In this document: positions 25,057 through 34,287 of the stretch, in pieces | Layout of the letters: each line of letters opens with the position of its first letter | Numbering within the stretch: position 1 is the first letter of the stretch | Source of the DNA: Gemmatimonadota bacterium | GTDB taxonomy: Bacteria; Gemmatimonadota; Gemmatimonadetes; Longimicrobiales; Gaopeijiaceae | Reading direction: 5' to 3' | Assembly: GCA_022826565.1 (NCBI GenBank) | Contig: JAJDUP010000005.1 | Coordinates: forward strand, 124,001 to 188,000 | Length of the DNA stretch: 64,000 nt | Position numbers and translations under genes: made by a program | Notes under the pieces: model-generated | What the model was told of the DNA's origin: nothing | Databases searched by the model: none | What the model saw: the letters and a program-made list of their open reading frames with translations, nothing else

Positions 25057-25209
25057 CGCACCGCGGTCCTGATCCCCGCGCTCAACGAGGAGCAAGCGCT
25101 GCCGTCCGTCCTGGACGCGGCGCCGCTACGCGGTCTCCAGACCGTCGTCGTCGCCGACAACGGGTCCACCGACGCCACGGCCCGGGTCGCGCGCGAGGCC
25201 GGCGCACGG
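25057..25209 (+). pseudogene. stump of a GT2 glycosyltransferase (dolichyl-phosphate-sugar synthase-like), 3' part lost
   Basis: In one frame the sequence reads TAVLIPALNEEQALPSVLDA, then VVVADNGSTDATARVAREAG and AR, the first ~50 residues of GT2 enzymes such as polyprenyl-phosphate mannosyl/glucosyltransferases. An in-frame TGA lies at 25054 and no ATG/GTG/TTG start remains, so the 5' end is also damaged. Homology stops after codon 25207-25209; the next base begins the reverse complement of the YhaN stop codon. The rest of the enzyme (DxD, membrane anchors) is absent. It is divergent from the GT87 gene it may once have served. Confidence 0.75.
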
Positions 25210-27984
25210 TCAATCCGGTGCCAGCGCGATGATCGTGCCGCCGCGGTCCTCCATCTCGGCCGCCATTGCGGGGTGGCAGGTGAAGATGAACACCTGTCGC
25301 TCGGAGGCCAGGTCCCGGAGGAGGTCGAATGCGCGGTCGCGCCGCCATGCGTCCCAGTTCACCAGCGTCTCGTCCATGAAGATGGGCAGGCGCTCGTGGC
25401 CGCTGTCGAGGTGGTTGACGATAGCGAGACGCAGCGCGAGGTAGACCTGCTCCTTCGTCCCCTGCGAGGTGGTTTCGCCCACCCGTATCCGGCGGGATCC
25501 GGAGGGCTCGCGGAGGTAGAAACTGTCGTCCCCTGCATCGCCCATCACGATGCGGTCATAGCGGCCGTGCGTCACCTGCCTGAGGTATCGCCCGGCCCGC
25601 AGCAGCAATTCGGGCTGATTCTCCTCGCGGAACCGCCGATCCGCCTCCCGCGTCAGGCGCGCGAGGACGAACGCGCGGTCGCGGCCCTCCCTCGCCTCCT
25701 GCATCCGGCTCCGGACCAGCTCGATCCGTCCGTCTACCGCGTCCACCGTCTCGCCCTTGCGGAGATGGGCGATTTCGCTTGCGAGACTCCCGATTTTCGC
25801 CTGGAGAGCCTCGGAACGCTCGGCCAGACCGTCGCGGTGCGCGACCGCCGCGTCCAGCCTCCCCGCCAGGTCTTCCCACTCCTCCCCCTCCGCCTCGGCG
25901 GCGGCGATTTCGCCCGCCGTTTCGTCGACGTCCGCGTTCTCCCTCTCCAGCTCCTCGCCCAGGGCCCCGGCGCGGCGCAACGCATCGAGCCTCGCAGCGG
26001 CCGATGCGGCTCCCGAGTCCGCGTCCCCATCTCCCAGGGCGGCCAGCCGGGACGCGAATGCGTCACGCTCGCGGGTGGCCGCCTGGGCCTTCGCGACCGC
26101 ATCCGCAAGCTCGCCCTCCAGCCGATCCAGGTGCTCTCCGGCCAGGACGGCACGCTCGCGGGCCTTGAGCGCCTTCTCCAGGACCCCGGTGAGGCCGCCG
26201 AGTTCGGCTTCCGCGTCGGCGCCCACGCGAGCTGCCACCCATTCTTTCGTCTCGCGGATTTCGGCAACGGTGATCCGGACCCGGTCCTGCCGTTCGCCCA
26301 ACACCCGCTGCCTCTCGGCCAGACGGTCGGCCAGTTCGGCCATTCGCTCGATCCCGGTCGGCAGGTCCAGGCTCGGCGCCTCGAGCAGTTGGGGAGCGAT
26401 GGGAAGGTCGGCAACCAGGACGGTGACCGCGTTCCTCGCGTCTCTCACCCGAAGCCCGAGCTTCTTGACCCTGAGCGCCCTCTGCTTCTCGGCGGCGGTG
26501 ACCGCGCGGCGGAACTGTCGGTAACGGCGCCCGGCTTCCAGGCGCATGATGAGCAGGATGATGCCGGTCACTCCGAGGAGGAGGGCAGCGCTCAGGGCGG
26601 CGGTCGCAGGGATCGTCGTGCCTCCGAGCGACAGGACGGTATTCGGGTACAGGACGGGCCACGCCGCCAGGCCCATTGCCGCGGCCAGCAGTATCACCCC
26701 GGCGATAAGCCCCGCGCGGCCGGGTTGCATCGCGGCCGGAAGACGCATCGGGTCGCGTTCGCGCTCCCCGTCCTCTTCTGCCGCCAGCCTCGCGCGGGCG
26801 GCTTCGTAGCCGCGTACGGTCTCGAAGAGCGACATTGTCGGCACGGCCAGGAGGGCCTCGAGCGGAACTTCGCGCCAGGGAGTGGCGAACAGCGACGCGC
26901 TTTGCTCGTCGCAGCGGGCGGCCATGTGCGCCACGTCCTCCTCGGCCACCAGGGCGTGGCGCTGCAGCTCGGTCATCTCTGTCGCCAGCCTCGCCGCACG
27001 GCGAACGCGCGCCCCGTCCCTCACGATCGCCGCCTCGCCCCCCTCGGCGTAGGCGTCGATCGTCTCCCGGCAAACGGCGACCTCGCGCTCGAGTTCCTCG
27101 ACGCGCACGCCCGCCTCCAGATGCCCGGCCCGGAGCGACTCCAGATGGCCCGGGGGATCGGCCGTGAGACCCTCGAGCTCTTCGACGACACCGGCAGTGT
27201 GCAGCAGGTCCTCGATCCGGAGGATCGCGCGGCGCAGGGGGAGTAGATGTCCGATCCGGTGCTCCAGAACCTCGCGACGCACCCGTGCGGCCCGCCTTTC
27301 ATCGCGCAGCGCATCGAGCTCCTGCTCGGCCCTCGCCTTCTCCGCCACCCGCTCCCGCAGCGTCCGATCCAGTTCCACCGCGTCGCGCCTGCGTTCGTTC
27401 AGGGCGGTCAACTCATCCTGCAGGACGCGGAAGTGCGGGCGTCCCCGGTTGTCGGGCCGCCACAACCGGTTCGCCTCACCTTCGAATCGCGCAGCCACCT
27501 CGCGGGCCGGCTTCAGGCCCTTCATGCCGAGCGCCGCCACCAGACGGTCCTGCACGATGTTCCAGCTCTCGCCTTCCAGGCTGGCCAGCTCGGCGAGGGT
27601 GAGGGCGTAGACGTGGCGGAAGATGCCCCGGTTCACATGATCGGTTGCCGCCAGGGCCCGGTTGCGGATGTCCTCGGCGACTCCGTTGATGGTCACCCTG
27701 CCCCGGCCGGCCGACCCCAGGCGGCGCTCGAGTTCCACGGCCGTCCCGTCGTCCAGGCGGATGCGCGCAAAGCCCTCGGGGCTGCCGCCGGACCAGGGCG
27801 TGTACGGGTGGCCCTCGGCGGTGGCGGGGCGGAAGCCGTAGAGAAGATTGGTCAGGAACGAAAAGAAGGTCGACTTCCCGCTCTCGTTGGGACCCAGGAC
27901 CACGACGATCGACGGCAGTGGATCCGGCGTCTGAAGACCTGTCAGACATCCGTAGCGGGCGATGTGAATGGACTCGAATCTCAC
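25210..27984 (-). CDS. YhaN/SbcC-like AAA ATPase with internal membrane spans
   Basis: 924 residues from GTG 27984, overlapping the nuclease stop as GTGA. ABC-type ATPase split by long coiled coils: Walker A GPNESGKST (31-39) at the N-terminus, and at the C-terminus the signature ETTSQGTKEQVYLALRLA, Walker B LPIFMDETLVNWD and switch CHPAM. Two hydrophobic spans (about 424-446 and 460-480) interrupt the coils, the mark of the YhaN group as against soluble SbcC/Rad50. With the YhaO-like nuclease it should form an SbcCD-like DNA-end processing complex, perhaps held at the membrane. Its stop codon coincides with the broken end of the GT2 stump. Confidence 0.88.
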   Translation of the reverse strand: MRFESIHIARYGCLTGLQTPDPLPSIVVVLGPNESGKSTFFSFLTNLLYGFRPATAEGHPYTPWSGGSPEGFARIRLDDGTAVELERRLGSAGRGRVTINGVAEDIRNRALAATDHVNRGIFRHVYALTLAELASLEGESWNIVQDRLVAALGMKGLKPAREVAARFEGEANRLWRPDNRGRPHFRVLQDELTALNERRRDAVELDRTLRERVAEKARAEQELDALRDERRAARVRREVLEHRIGHLLPLRRAILRIEDLLHTAGVVEELEGLTADPPGHLESLRAGHLEAGVRVEELEREVAVCRETIDAYAEGGEAAIVRDGARVRRAARLATEMTELQRHALVAEEDVAHMAARCDEQSASLFATPWREVPLEALLAVPTMSLFETVRGYEAARARLAAEEDGERERDPMRLPAAMQPGRAGLIAGVILLAAAMGLAAWPVLYPNTVLSLGGTTIPATAALSAALLLGVTGIILLIMRLEAGRRYRQFRRAVTAAEKQRALRVKKLGLRVRDARNAVTVLVADLPIAPQLLEAPSLDLPTGIERMAELADRLAERQRVLGERQDRVRITVAEIRETKEWVAARVGADAEAELGGLTGVLEKALKARERAVLAGEHLDRLEGELADAVAKAQAATRERDAFASRLAALGDGDADSGAASAAARLDALRRAGALGEELERENADVDETAGEIAAAEAEGEEWEDLAGRLDAAVAHRDGLAERSEALQAKIGSLASEIAHLRKGETVDAVDGRIELVRSRMQEAREGRDRAFVLARLTREADRRFREENQPELLLRAGRYLRQVTHGRYDRIVMGDAGDDSFYLREPSGSRRIRVGETTSQGTKEQVYLALRLAIVNHLDSGHERLPIFMDETLVNWDAWRRDRAFDLLRDLASERQVFIFTCHPAMAAEMEDRGGTIIALAPD

Positions 27985-29234
27985 TCGGACAGTTCCTCGG
28001 GGTCGAGCATTTGAACCAGGATTTCCTCGCTTCCGCCCTCGACCAGGCGCTGCAGGTACGACGAAAGCGTCGCTTCGCGCCGGGAATCGAATCCGGCCAG
28101 GTCGGCCTCCGCCAGGCCCAGCGTCTCGGTGCCCGACATCACGGCCCGCACGAGCTGCAGCGTGGCGCCGAGCACATCACGGCGCTCCAGGTGCTCCTCG
28201 ACGCGCACGCGGGGGTGCACCTTCGCGCTTCGCGCCTCGACGCCAACCGCGCCCAGCTGCCCGGCAAGCTCGTCAGCGATCGTCTCCAGTTCACGGGGGT
28301 CGCGCAGCTGCCGCCAAAGCGGCGAGGGTCCCGCCAGCTCCACCGCCACCATCCACTCGGTGCCCTCCGCGCCCGGCTCGGCCTCGCGCGCCGTCTCCCA
28401 CGCAGCCGCCGCCTCGGCGACGACCTCGGCCAGCGTGCGCGCTTCTCCCAGCGTGTCCACGGTGAGCTTCTCCCACCGGATCGGCGAGAACTCCCTGAAC
28501 TCGACGAGCGGAGCGGCCGGATCGCCCAGATCGACCAGCACGCCGCCCTTCGCGCCGGTCTCTGCAGGGTTCCGCCCCTGGAGGCTGCCGCTGTAGTGGA
28601 CAGGCGGGTCGCCGGAGAGTTCCTGGCGGGCGTGCACGTGCCCGAGGGCCCAGTAGTGGAAACCGGCGGCGCGGAGACGGTCCAGGCTGGAGGGCGCATA
28701 GGCCCCGTGGACTCGATCGGCCCCGCTCCATGCGACCTGCGTGTGGAGCAGCGCCACTTGCGGCAGGCCGGTCCCGCGCACGGGCTCCAGCTGCCGCGAG
28801 AGGTCCTGGGTCTCGCGCGCGGTCGCGTGGCCGGCGGCGGTGACGTGGCCGACCGTTTTGCCGGTCCGCCCGGTGACCGCAACGGTCCGGGGCGACCCCG
28901 TCTCGATGACGGTCACCGAGTCGGGCCAGGCGAGGTCGCCCGCGCGGGAGCCCTCGCCGGGGTCGTGATTCCCGGTGGCGTAGACGACCTGGATGCCGTC
29001 GCCGGAGAGCAGCTCCATCTGCGCGAGGAGGAAGCGCTCGGTCTCAAAGGACAGATACGCCCCGTCGAAGAGGTCGCCGGCGATGAGCACGGCATCGACG
29101 CCTTCCTCGACCGCGGTCGCAACGGCTCGGTCCAGCGCGGTCAGGGAGGCGCGGCGAAGGTGCGCGCGCACGGCCTGTGACCGGCCCGCGAACGGCGTAT
29201 CCAGATGTACATCGGCGATGTGAAGGAAGCGCAC
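27981..29234 (-). CDS. YhaO/SbcD-like DNA repair metallophosphoesterase
   Basis: 417 residues from GTG 29234 with GGAG six bases upstream. Calcineurin-like nuclease motifs in order: IADVHLD (Asp8, His10), IAGDLFD (Asp54), ATGNHDP (Asn89, His90), LLHTQ and LGHVHAR, the di-metal centre of Mre11/SbcD enzymes. The C-terminal half is the capping and ATPase-binding region of the YhaO group. It should cleave DNA ends or hairpins together with the ATPase encoded by the overlapping gene. The 157-bp gap upstream is shared with the divergent glutamate dehydrogenase gene. Confidence 0.9.
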   Translation of the reverse strand: MRFLHIADVHLDTPFAGRSQAVRAHLRRASLTALDRAVATAVEEGVDAVLIAGDLFDGAYLSFETERFLLAQMELLSGDGIQVVYATGNHDPGEGSRAGDLAWPDSVTVIETGSPRTVAVTGRTGKTVGHVTAAGHATARETQDLSRQLEPVRGTGLPQVALLHTQVAWSGADRVHGAYAPSSLDRLRAAGFHYWALGHVHARQELSGDPPVHYSGSLQGRNPAETGAKGGVLVDLGDPAAPLVEFREFSPIRWEKLTVDTLGEARTLAEVVAEAAAAWETAREAEPGAEGTEWMVAVELAGPSPLWRQLRDPRELETIADELAGQLGAVGVEARSAKVHPRVRVEEHLERRDVLGATLQLVRAVMSGTETLGLAEADLAGFDSRREATLSSYLQRLVEGGSEEILVQMLDPEELSE

Positions 29235-29391
29235 GTGGAGCTCCGGGAACGGGAGTTGTGCAGTTCCCTAAAGTAACGTCTGGCGGGATTCGGGGGGGTT
29301 CGGTAAGCTTCCCTTCAATGATCGCCCTTTGGAGCCCCCGGGTCGCCGCGGCGGCCGCCGTCGATCACTCCAGAGTCGAGACTGGTTGCCC

Positions 29392-32300
29392 ATGGCAGTG
29401 ACATCGCTCGGAGCCTCCGAACAGGCCGGAAGTCCGGCCGCGCCCGGATCGGACTCGCCGGAGAAGACGCGGGCGATCCAGGATGTGCTCGCGGTACTTC
29501 GGGCGGAGGTGGACGACGACCGCTTCCGGCTCATCGAGAAGTTCGTCCCGTTCTTCCTCGGCAAGGCCCCGACGGACCTGATCGAGGAGAGGGGAACGGA
29601 TAACCTCGCGCAGATGTGCCTGAACTCCTTCCGCTTCCTGGGCCGGAGCCGTCCCGACCGGGTCGACGTGGAGGTGATCAACCCCAGGCAGGAGGACACC
29701 GGCTGGTACGCGCCCGTCACGGTCGTGCGCACCAACGTCTCCGAGCGGCCCTTCATCGTGGACACGATCCGCGAGTTCCTCCACTCCGCGGAGCGCCGGA
29801 TCGCGCACATCGTATATCCGCTGATGATGGTGGACCGGGACGAGGACGGCACGATCGTCGACCTGCACCCACCCGGCGAACGCCACCGCACCGAGTCGAT
29901 GGTCTATGCGGAGATATCCCGGGCCGAGGACCAGGAGGTGCTGGACTCGCTGCGCGACGAGACCAGGCGCCGCCTCGAGGATGTCGTCAAGGCGACCGAC
30001 GATTTCGGGCTGATGATCGACAAGATCGGCGATGTCGTGTCCGAGTTGAGCTTCCGCATGCGTGACCTGCGCGGCAGCCGCTCCGAGTTCCGCGAGATCC
30101 AGGCCTTCCTGCGCTGGCTCCGCGACGGCGGATTCGTCTTCCTCGGATACCGCTACTACACCTTCGAGCCGGTTGAACCCGGCGGCGAGCCCTGCGTCAT
30201 GGTCGCGCCCGGCTCAGGCCTCGGGATCCTCCAGAATGAGGGAGGGTCGACTTTCGCACGTCCCGTTCCGGTCAGCCAGCTGAGTTCCGGAATGCGCGAG
30301 CGCGCGATCTCCGGCCCGATTCTCATCATCAGCAAGACCAACGCCGAGTCCACGGTCCATCGCCGGGCGCGCATGGACTACGTCGGGGTGAAAAGGGTGC
30401 GCGCCGACAGGTCCGTGGCCGGCGAGCACCGCTTCCTGGGGCTGTTCACCTCGCAGGCCTACTCCGAACCCGCCCAGGACATCCCGATCCTGCGCCAGAA
30501 GCTCGAGACGATCCTCGAGCGTTCGGGGCTGGCCGAGGGGTCGCACGACTACAAGGAAGTCATCACGATCTTCGGTTCGCTGCCCAAGGAGGAGCTGTTC
30601 CTGGCTTCGGCGGACGAGATCGCGAAGGACATCCGCACCATCCTGATCCGCTACAACACCGCAGAGGTGTTCGTCTCGGTGCGACGCGACGCCCTCGGAC
30701 GCGGCGTGTCCATCATGGTCGTGCTGCCGCGAAGCCGCTTTTCGGGGAGCTTCCGGCGCGAGCTGGAAGGGTGGCTGGTGGACCGGTATGCGGCCGAGAT
30801 CCTGAACTATCACCTGGCCATGAGCGCGGGCGACCAGGCCCGCCTCCACTTCTACCTGGGCGGTCCCCCGGCCAGGCTGGCCGAGGTCGACGCGGAGGAG
30901 TTGCGGTCGACGGTCGCCGACCTCACGCGGTCGTGGTTCGACGAGGTACGCGACCTGCTGGACGAGGAGCGCCCCACCGACGAAGCCCGCCGCCTCGCCC
31001 GCCACTACGAGCGCTCCTTCGCGCCCGAATACAAGGCCGCCAACGACCCCGCCGTCGCGATCCGCGACATCCAGGAACTGGAGGCGATGCGCGCGGAGGG
31101 ACGCACCGAATCCGTCCGCTTCTTCGATTCCGGGGGCGAGCACACCGAACTCAAGGTCTACATCAGGAATCACCAGATCATCCTGTCGGACTTCATGCCG
31201 GTGCTGGAGAACTGTGGCCTGCGGGTCATTGCGGTGTCGCCCTTCGATCTGCGCGAGGACGGGCAGGAGGACTCGGTCATCTACAGCTTCGACGTGCAGA
31301 CGGCGGACGGAGAGCCGGTGGATGTCAAGGGCCGCGCCGAAGTCCTGTCCGAGACGATTCTGGCCGTGCGGGCAGGCGATGCCACCAACGACCGCTTCAA
31401 CCGCCTGGTCCAGCGCGCCGGGATGTCCTGGCGCGAGGTGGAGGTCCTGCGCGCCTACGCGAGCTACGCCTTCCAGATCGGAGCGATCCCCAGCAGGCAG
31501 GTGCTGCCGACCGCCCTGGACAGCTATCCGAGGATCGGGCAGCTGCTCCTCCGGCTCTTCGAGGTGCGCTTCGACCCCGGCAGCTCTCTCGGCAGCGAGG
31601 AGCGGGGCGAGAAGGTGGCCGAGCTGAAGTCCGAGCTCGCGGCCGAGCTTGTCGGCGTGAGTTCGCTTGCCCACGACCGGGCGCTGCGGGCCTACCAGAC
31701 CGTCATTCTCTCAACGATTCGCACCAACTATTACCTGGGCGGCGGCTGCACCCCGACGCGCAGGTCGGGCGGCGTCCCCTACGTCTCCTTCAAATTCGAC
31801 TCCGAGGAGCTGCAGGCCGTATCCAGGAGCCGGCTCAAGTATGAGGTGTGGGTGCGCTCGTCGCGCATGGAGGGGATCCACCTGCGGGGCGCTTCGGTGG
31901 CGCGCGGGGGCATCCGCCATTCCGACCGCCCCGACGACTTCCGCACCGAGGTGCTGGGCCTCGTCAACACGCAGGTGGTGAAGAACGCGGTCATCGTGCC
32001 GAGCGGCTCGAAGGGCGGCTTCGTCTGCCTCAGGTCCTTTGCGGATCGCGAGGCGATGGGTCACGAGGCGAAGGAGCAGTACCGCACGCTGATGCGCGGC
32101 CTGCTCGACATCACCGACAACCTCGGCTCTGGCGGCGTGCCACCGGAGGGCGTCATCCGCTACGACGGCTTCGATCCGTACCTGGTGGTGGCCGCCGACA
32201 AGGGCACGGCGCCCTTCTCCGACACCGCCAACGCGATCGCCGCCGAATACGGCTTCTGGCTCGACGACGCCTTCGCCTCCGGCGGCTCGAACGGCTACGA

Positions 32301-34287
32301 CCACAAGGAGGTGGGGATCACCGCCGGCGGCGCCTGGGAGTCGGTCAAGCGGCACTTCCGCGAGATGGGGCGCGACATCCAGAACCACTCCTTCACCGTC
32401 GCGGGCATCGGCGACATGAGCGGCGACGTGTTCGGCAACGGGATGCTTCTCTCGCCGTGCATCCGTCTCGTCGCGGCCTTCGATCACCGCCACGTCTTCA
32501 TCGACCCCGACCCCGACCCCGATGCGACCTTCAGGGAGCGCGAGCGCCTCTTCGAGCTGCCCCGCTCGTCGTGGGACGACTACGACCGCTCCCTGCTCTC
32601 GGCCGGCGGCATGATCGTGCCGCGCGGGGTGAAGTCCGTCGACCTCACCCCCGAGGCGCGCGAGGCGCTGGGACTGGCCGAGGACGCGGCGACCCTGGAC
32701 GGCGAGAGCCTCATCCGCGCGGTCCTGAAGGCCCCCGTCGACCTGCTCTGGAACGGCGGCATCGGCACCTACGTGAAGGCCGGCCACGAGAGCCACGCCG
32801 ACGCGGGCGATGCTTCCAACGACGCGGTTCGCATCGACACGAGCGACCTGCGCGCGAGCGTCGTCGGCGAAGGCGGCAACCTCGGCTTCACGCAGGCCGC
32901 GCGGGTGGAGTACGCGCTGCACGGCGGCCGCATCAACACCGACGCGCTCGACAACTCCGGCGGCGTCAACCTCTCCGACCGCGAGGTCAACCTCAAGATC
33001 CTCCTGAACGAGGTGCTGAACACCGGCGAGGTGACCCGGGATGAGCGCAACGAACTCGTGGACCGCCTGACCGACGCCGTCGCTGCCCTCGTCCTTCAGG
33101 ACAACGAGTCCCAGTGCCAGGCCGTCTCCTTCGACGAGTACCGGGCCCGCCGCAACGTCGACCGGTTCTGGGCGCTGATGACGCACCTGACCCGCTCGGG
33201 CCTCCTCGACCGCGACGCGGAGGGCCTTCCGTCGTGGGACGAACTCAGCTCCCGGAAGGAACGGCATCAGTCGCTCACGCGCCCGGAGCTCTCCGTCCTG
33301 CTCTCCTACGCCAAGCTGCACCTCAAGGCCGCCCTCCTCTCCTCCGACCTGCCCGACGATCCGACGACGGCCGACTACTTCCTCGACTACTTCCCCTTCG
33401 AGGCCGTCCGCGTCGTGGGGCGGGAGAGAGCCGCCAACCACCGGCTGCGGCGCGAGATCGTCGCATGCCAGATGACCAATGACCTCGTGGACCTCATGGG
33501 GTCGACCTTCATCGACCGGCTGTCGCGGGAGACGGGCCGCGAGCCGACCGAGGTCGCGCGCGCCTGGCTGGTGGCGGCCAAGCTCACGCAGCATCGCCTG
33601 CTGCTCAGCGAGATCCGCTCGCGCGAAGGGGTTGTGCCCACCGCGGTCATCTACCGCTGGACGATGGCGCTGGCCCGGGTTCTGGAGCGCACGACCCGGT
33701 GGGTGCTGACCAACTGCGATCCCGCCGAGTCCACGACCGCACTCATCCAGGGCAGCCTCAACGGCCTCGGCGCGCTCCGCCAGAAGTTCCACGAGATCGT
33801 TGCGGGCGAGGACCGGGAGGACTTCGACAGGCGGGTGTCGGACGGCATGTCGGCGGTGGACGACGAGGCGTTCGTGCGCAACCTGGTCGGGTTGCGCTTC
33901 CTCGACCACCTCCTCGAGATCCTTCGGCTGGCGCGCACGACGGACACCGATCCGGTCCGTGCCGCCAGGGTGTACTACTGGGTCACCGAGGAGCTCCGGA
34001 TCCCCTGGCTGATGCGCTCGATCGAGCAGTCCCGGGGCGACAGCCGGTGGCAGCAGCGCTGGGCGCTCGGCCTGGTGCAGGATCTGGGCGCGATCCGCCG
34101 CAACCTCACCGAGAGCGCGATCGCCGGTGACGACGCCCTGGCCGGCGTCCTGGGCTACGGCGAGTCCGATTCGCGGCTGGGCCGGTTCCACGAAATCCTT
34201 GACGAGGTGGAGGCGGAGGATCCGATCAGCCTGGCGGGGCTGTCGGTCGCTATCCAGGAGATACGGTATCTCGCCGTAAGGAAGTAG
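29392..34287 (+). CDS. gdhB: NAD-specific glutamate dehydrogenase, large (about 180 kDa) class
   Basis: 1631 residues from ATG 29392, the usual size of this class. The first ~700 residues are the regulatory half with ACT-like modules (VDTIREFLHSAERRIAHIVY). The catalytic half shows YYLGGGCTPTRRSGGVPYVS, GIHLRGASVARGGIRHSDRP, KNAVIVPSGSKGGFV with the catalytic lysine, and a Rossmann region around GGSNGYDHKEVGITAGGAWE. It interconverts glutamate and 2-oxoglutarate, mainly in glutamate breakdown, which supplies the 2-oxoglutarate dehydrogenase also encoded here. Monocistronic; its last 38 bp overlap the 3' end of the convergent ppx gene. Confidence 0.95.
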   Translation: MAVTSLGASEQAGSPAAPGSDSPEKTRAIQDVLAVLRAEVDDDRFRLIEKFVPFFLGKAPTDLIEERGTDNLAQMCLNSFRFLGRSRPDRVDVEVINPRQEDTGWYAPVTVVRTNVSERPFIVDTIREFLHSAERRIAHIVYPLMMVDRDEDGTIVDLHPPGERHRTESMVYAEISRAEDQEVLDSLRDETRRRLEDVVKATDDFGLMIDKIGDVVSELSFRMRDLRGSRSEFREIQAFLRWLRDGGFVFLGYRYYTFEPVEPGGEPCVMVAPGSGLGILQNEGGSTFARPVPVSQLSSGMRERAISGPILIISKTNAESTVHRRARMDYVGVKRVRADRSVAGEHRFLGLFTSQAYSEPAQDIPILRQKLETILERSGLAEGSHDYKEVITIFGSLPKEELFLASADEIAKDIRTILIRYNTAEVFVSVRRDALGRGVSIMVVLPRSRFSGSFRRELEGWLVDRYAAEILNYHLAMSAGDQARLHFYLGGPPARLAEVDAEELRSTVADLTRSWFDEVRDLLDEERPTDEARRLARHYERSFAPEYKAANDPAVAIRDIQELEAMRAEGRTESVRFFDSGGEHTELKVYIRNHQIILSDFMPVLENCGLRVIAVSPFDLREDGQEDSVIYSFDVQTADGEPVDVKGRAEVLSETILAVRAGDATNDRFNRLVQRAGMSWREVEVLRAYASYAFQIGAIPSRQVLPTALDSYPRIGQLLLRLFEVRFDPGSSLGSEERGEKVAELKSELAAELVGVSSLAHDRALRAYQTVILSTIRTNYYLGGGCTPTRRSGGVPYVSFKFDSEELQAVSRSRLKYEVWVRSSRMEGIHLRGASVARGGIRHSDRPDDFRTEVLGLVNTQVVKNAVIVPSGSKGGFVCLRSFADREAMGHEAKEQYRTLMRGLLDITDNLGSGGVPPEGVIRYDGFDPYLVVAADKGTAPFSDTANAIAAEYGFWLDDAFASGGSNGYDHKEVGITAGGAWESVKRHFREMGRDIQNHSFTVAGIGDMSGDVFGNGMLLSPCIRLVAAFDHRHVFIDPDPDPDATFRERERLFELPRSSWDDYDRSLLSAGGMIVPRGVKSVDLTPEAREALGLAEDAATLDGESLIRAVLKAPVDLLWNGGIGTYVKAGHESHADAGDASNDAVRIDTSDLRASVVGEGGNLGFTQAARVEYALHGGRINTDALDNSGGVNLSDREVNLKILLNEVLNTGEVTRDERNELVDRLTDAVAALVLQDNESQCQAVSFDEYRARRNVDRFWALMTHLTRSGLLDRDAEGLPSWDELSSRKERHQSLTRPELSVLLSYAKLHLKAALLSSDLPDDPTTADYFLDYFPFEAVRVVGRERAANHRLRREIVACQMTNDLVDLMGSTFIDRLSRETGREPTEVARAWLVAAKLTQHRLLLSEIRSREGVVPTAVIYRWTMALARVLERTTRWVLTNCDPAESTTALIQGSLNGLGALRQKFHEIVAGEDREDFDRRVSDGMSAVDDEAFVRNLVGLRFLDHLLEILRLARTTDTDPVRAARVYYWVTEELRIPWLMRSIEQSRGDSRWQQRWALGLVQDLGAIRRNLTESAIAGDDALAGVLGYGESDSRLGRFHEILDEVEAEDPISLAGLSVAIQEIRYLAVRK

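Noticed and set aside
31711..34191. 826-codon minus-strand open frame inside the glutamate dehydrogenase gene
   Set aside because: Antisense shadow of a clearly conserved dehydrogenase; low-complexity Ala/Val/Arg/Glu translation without motifs.
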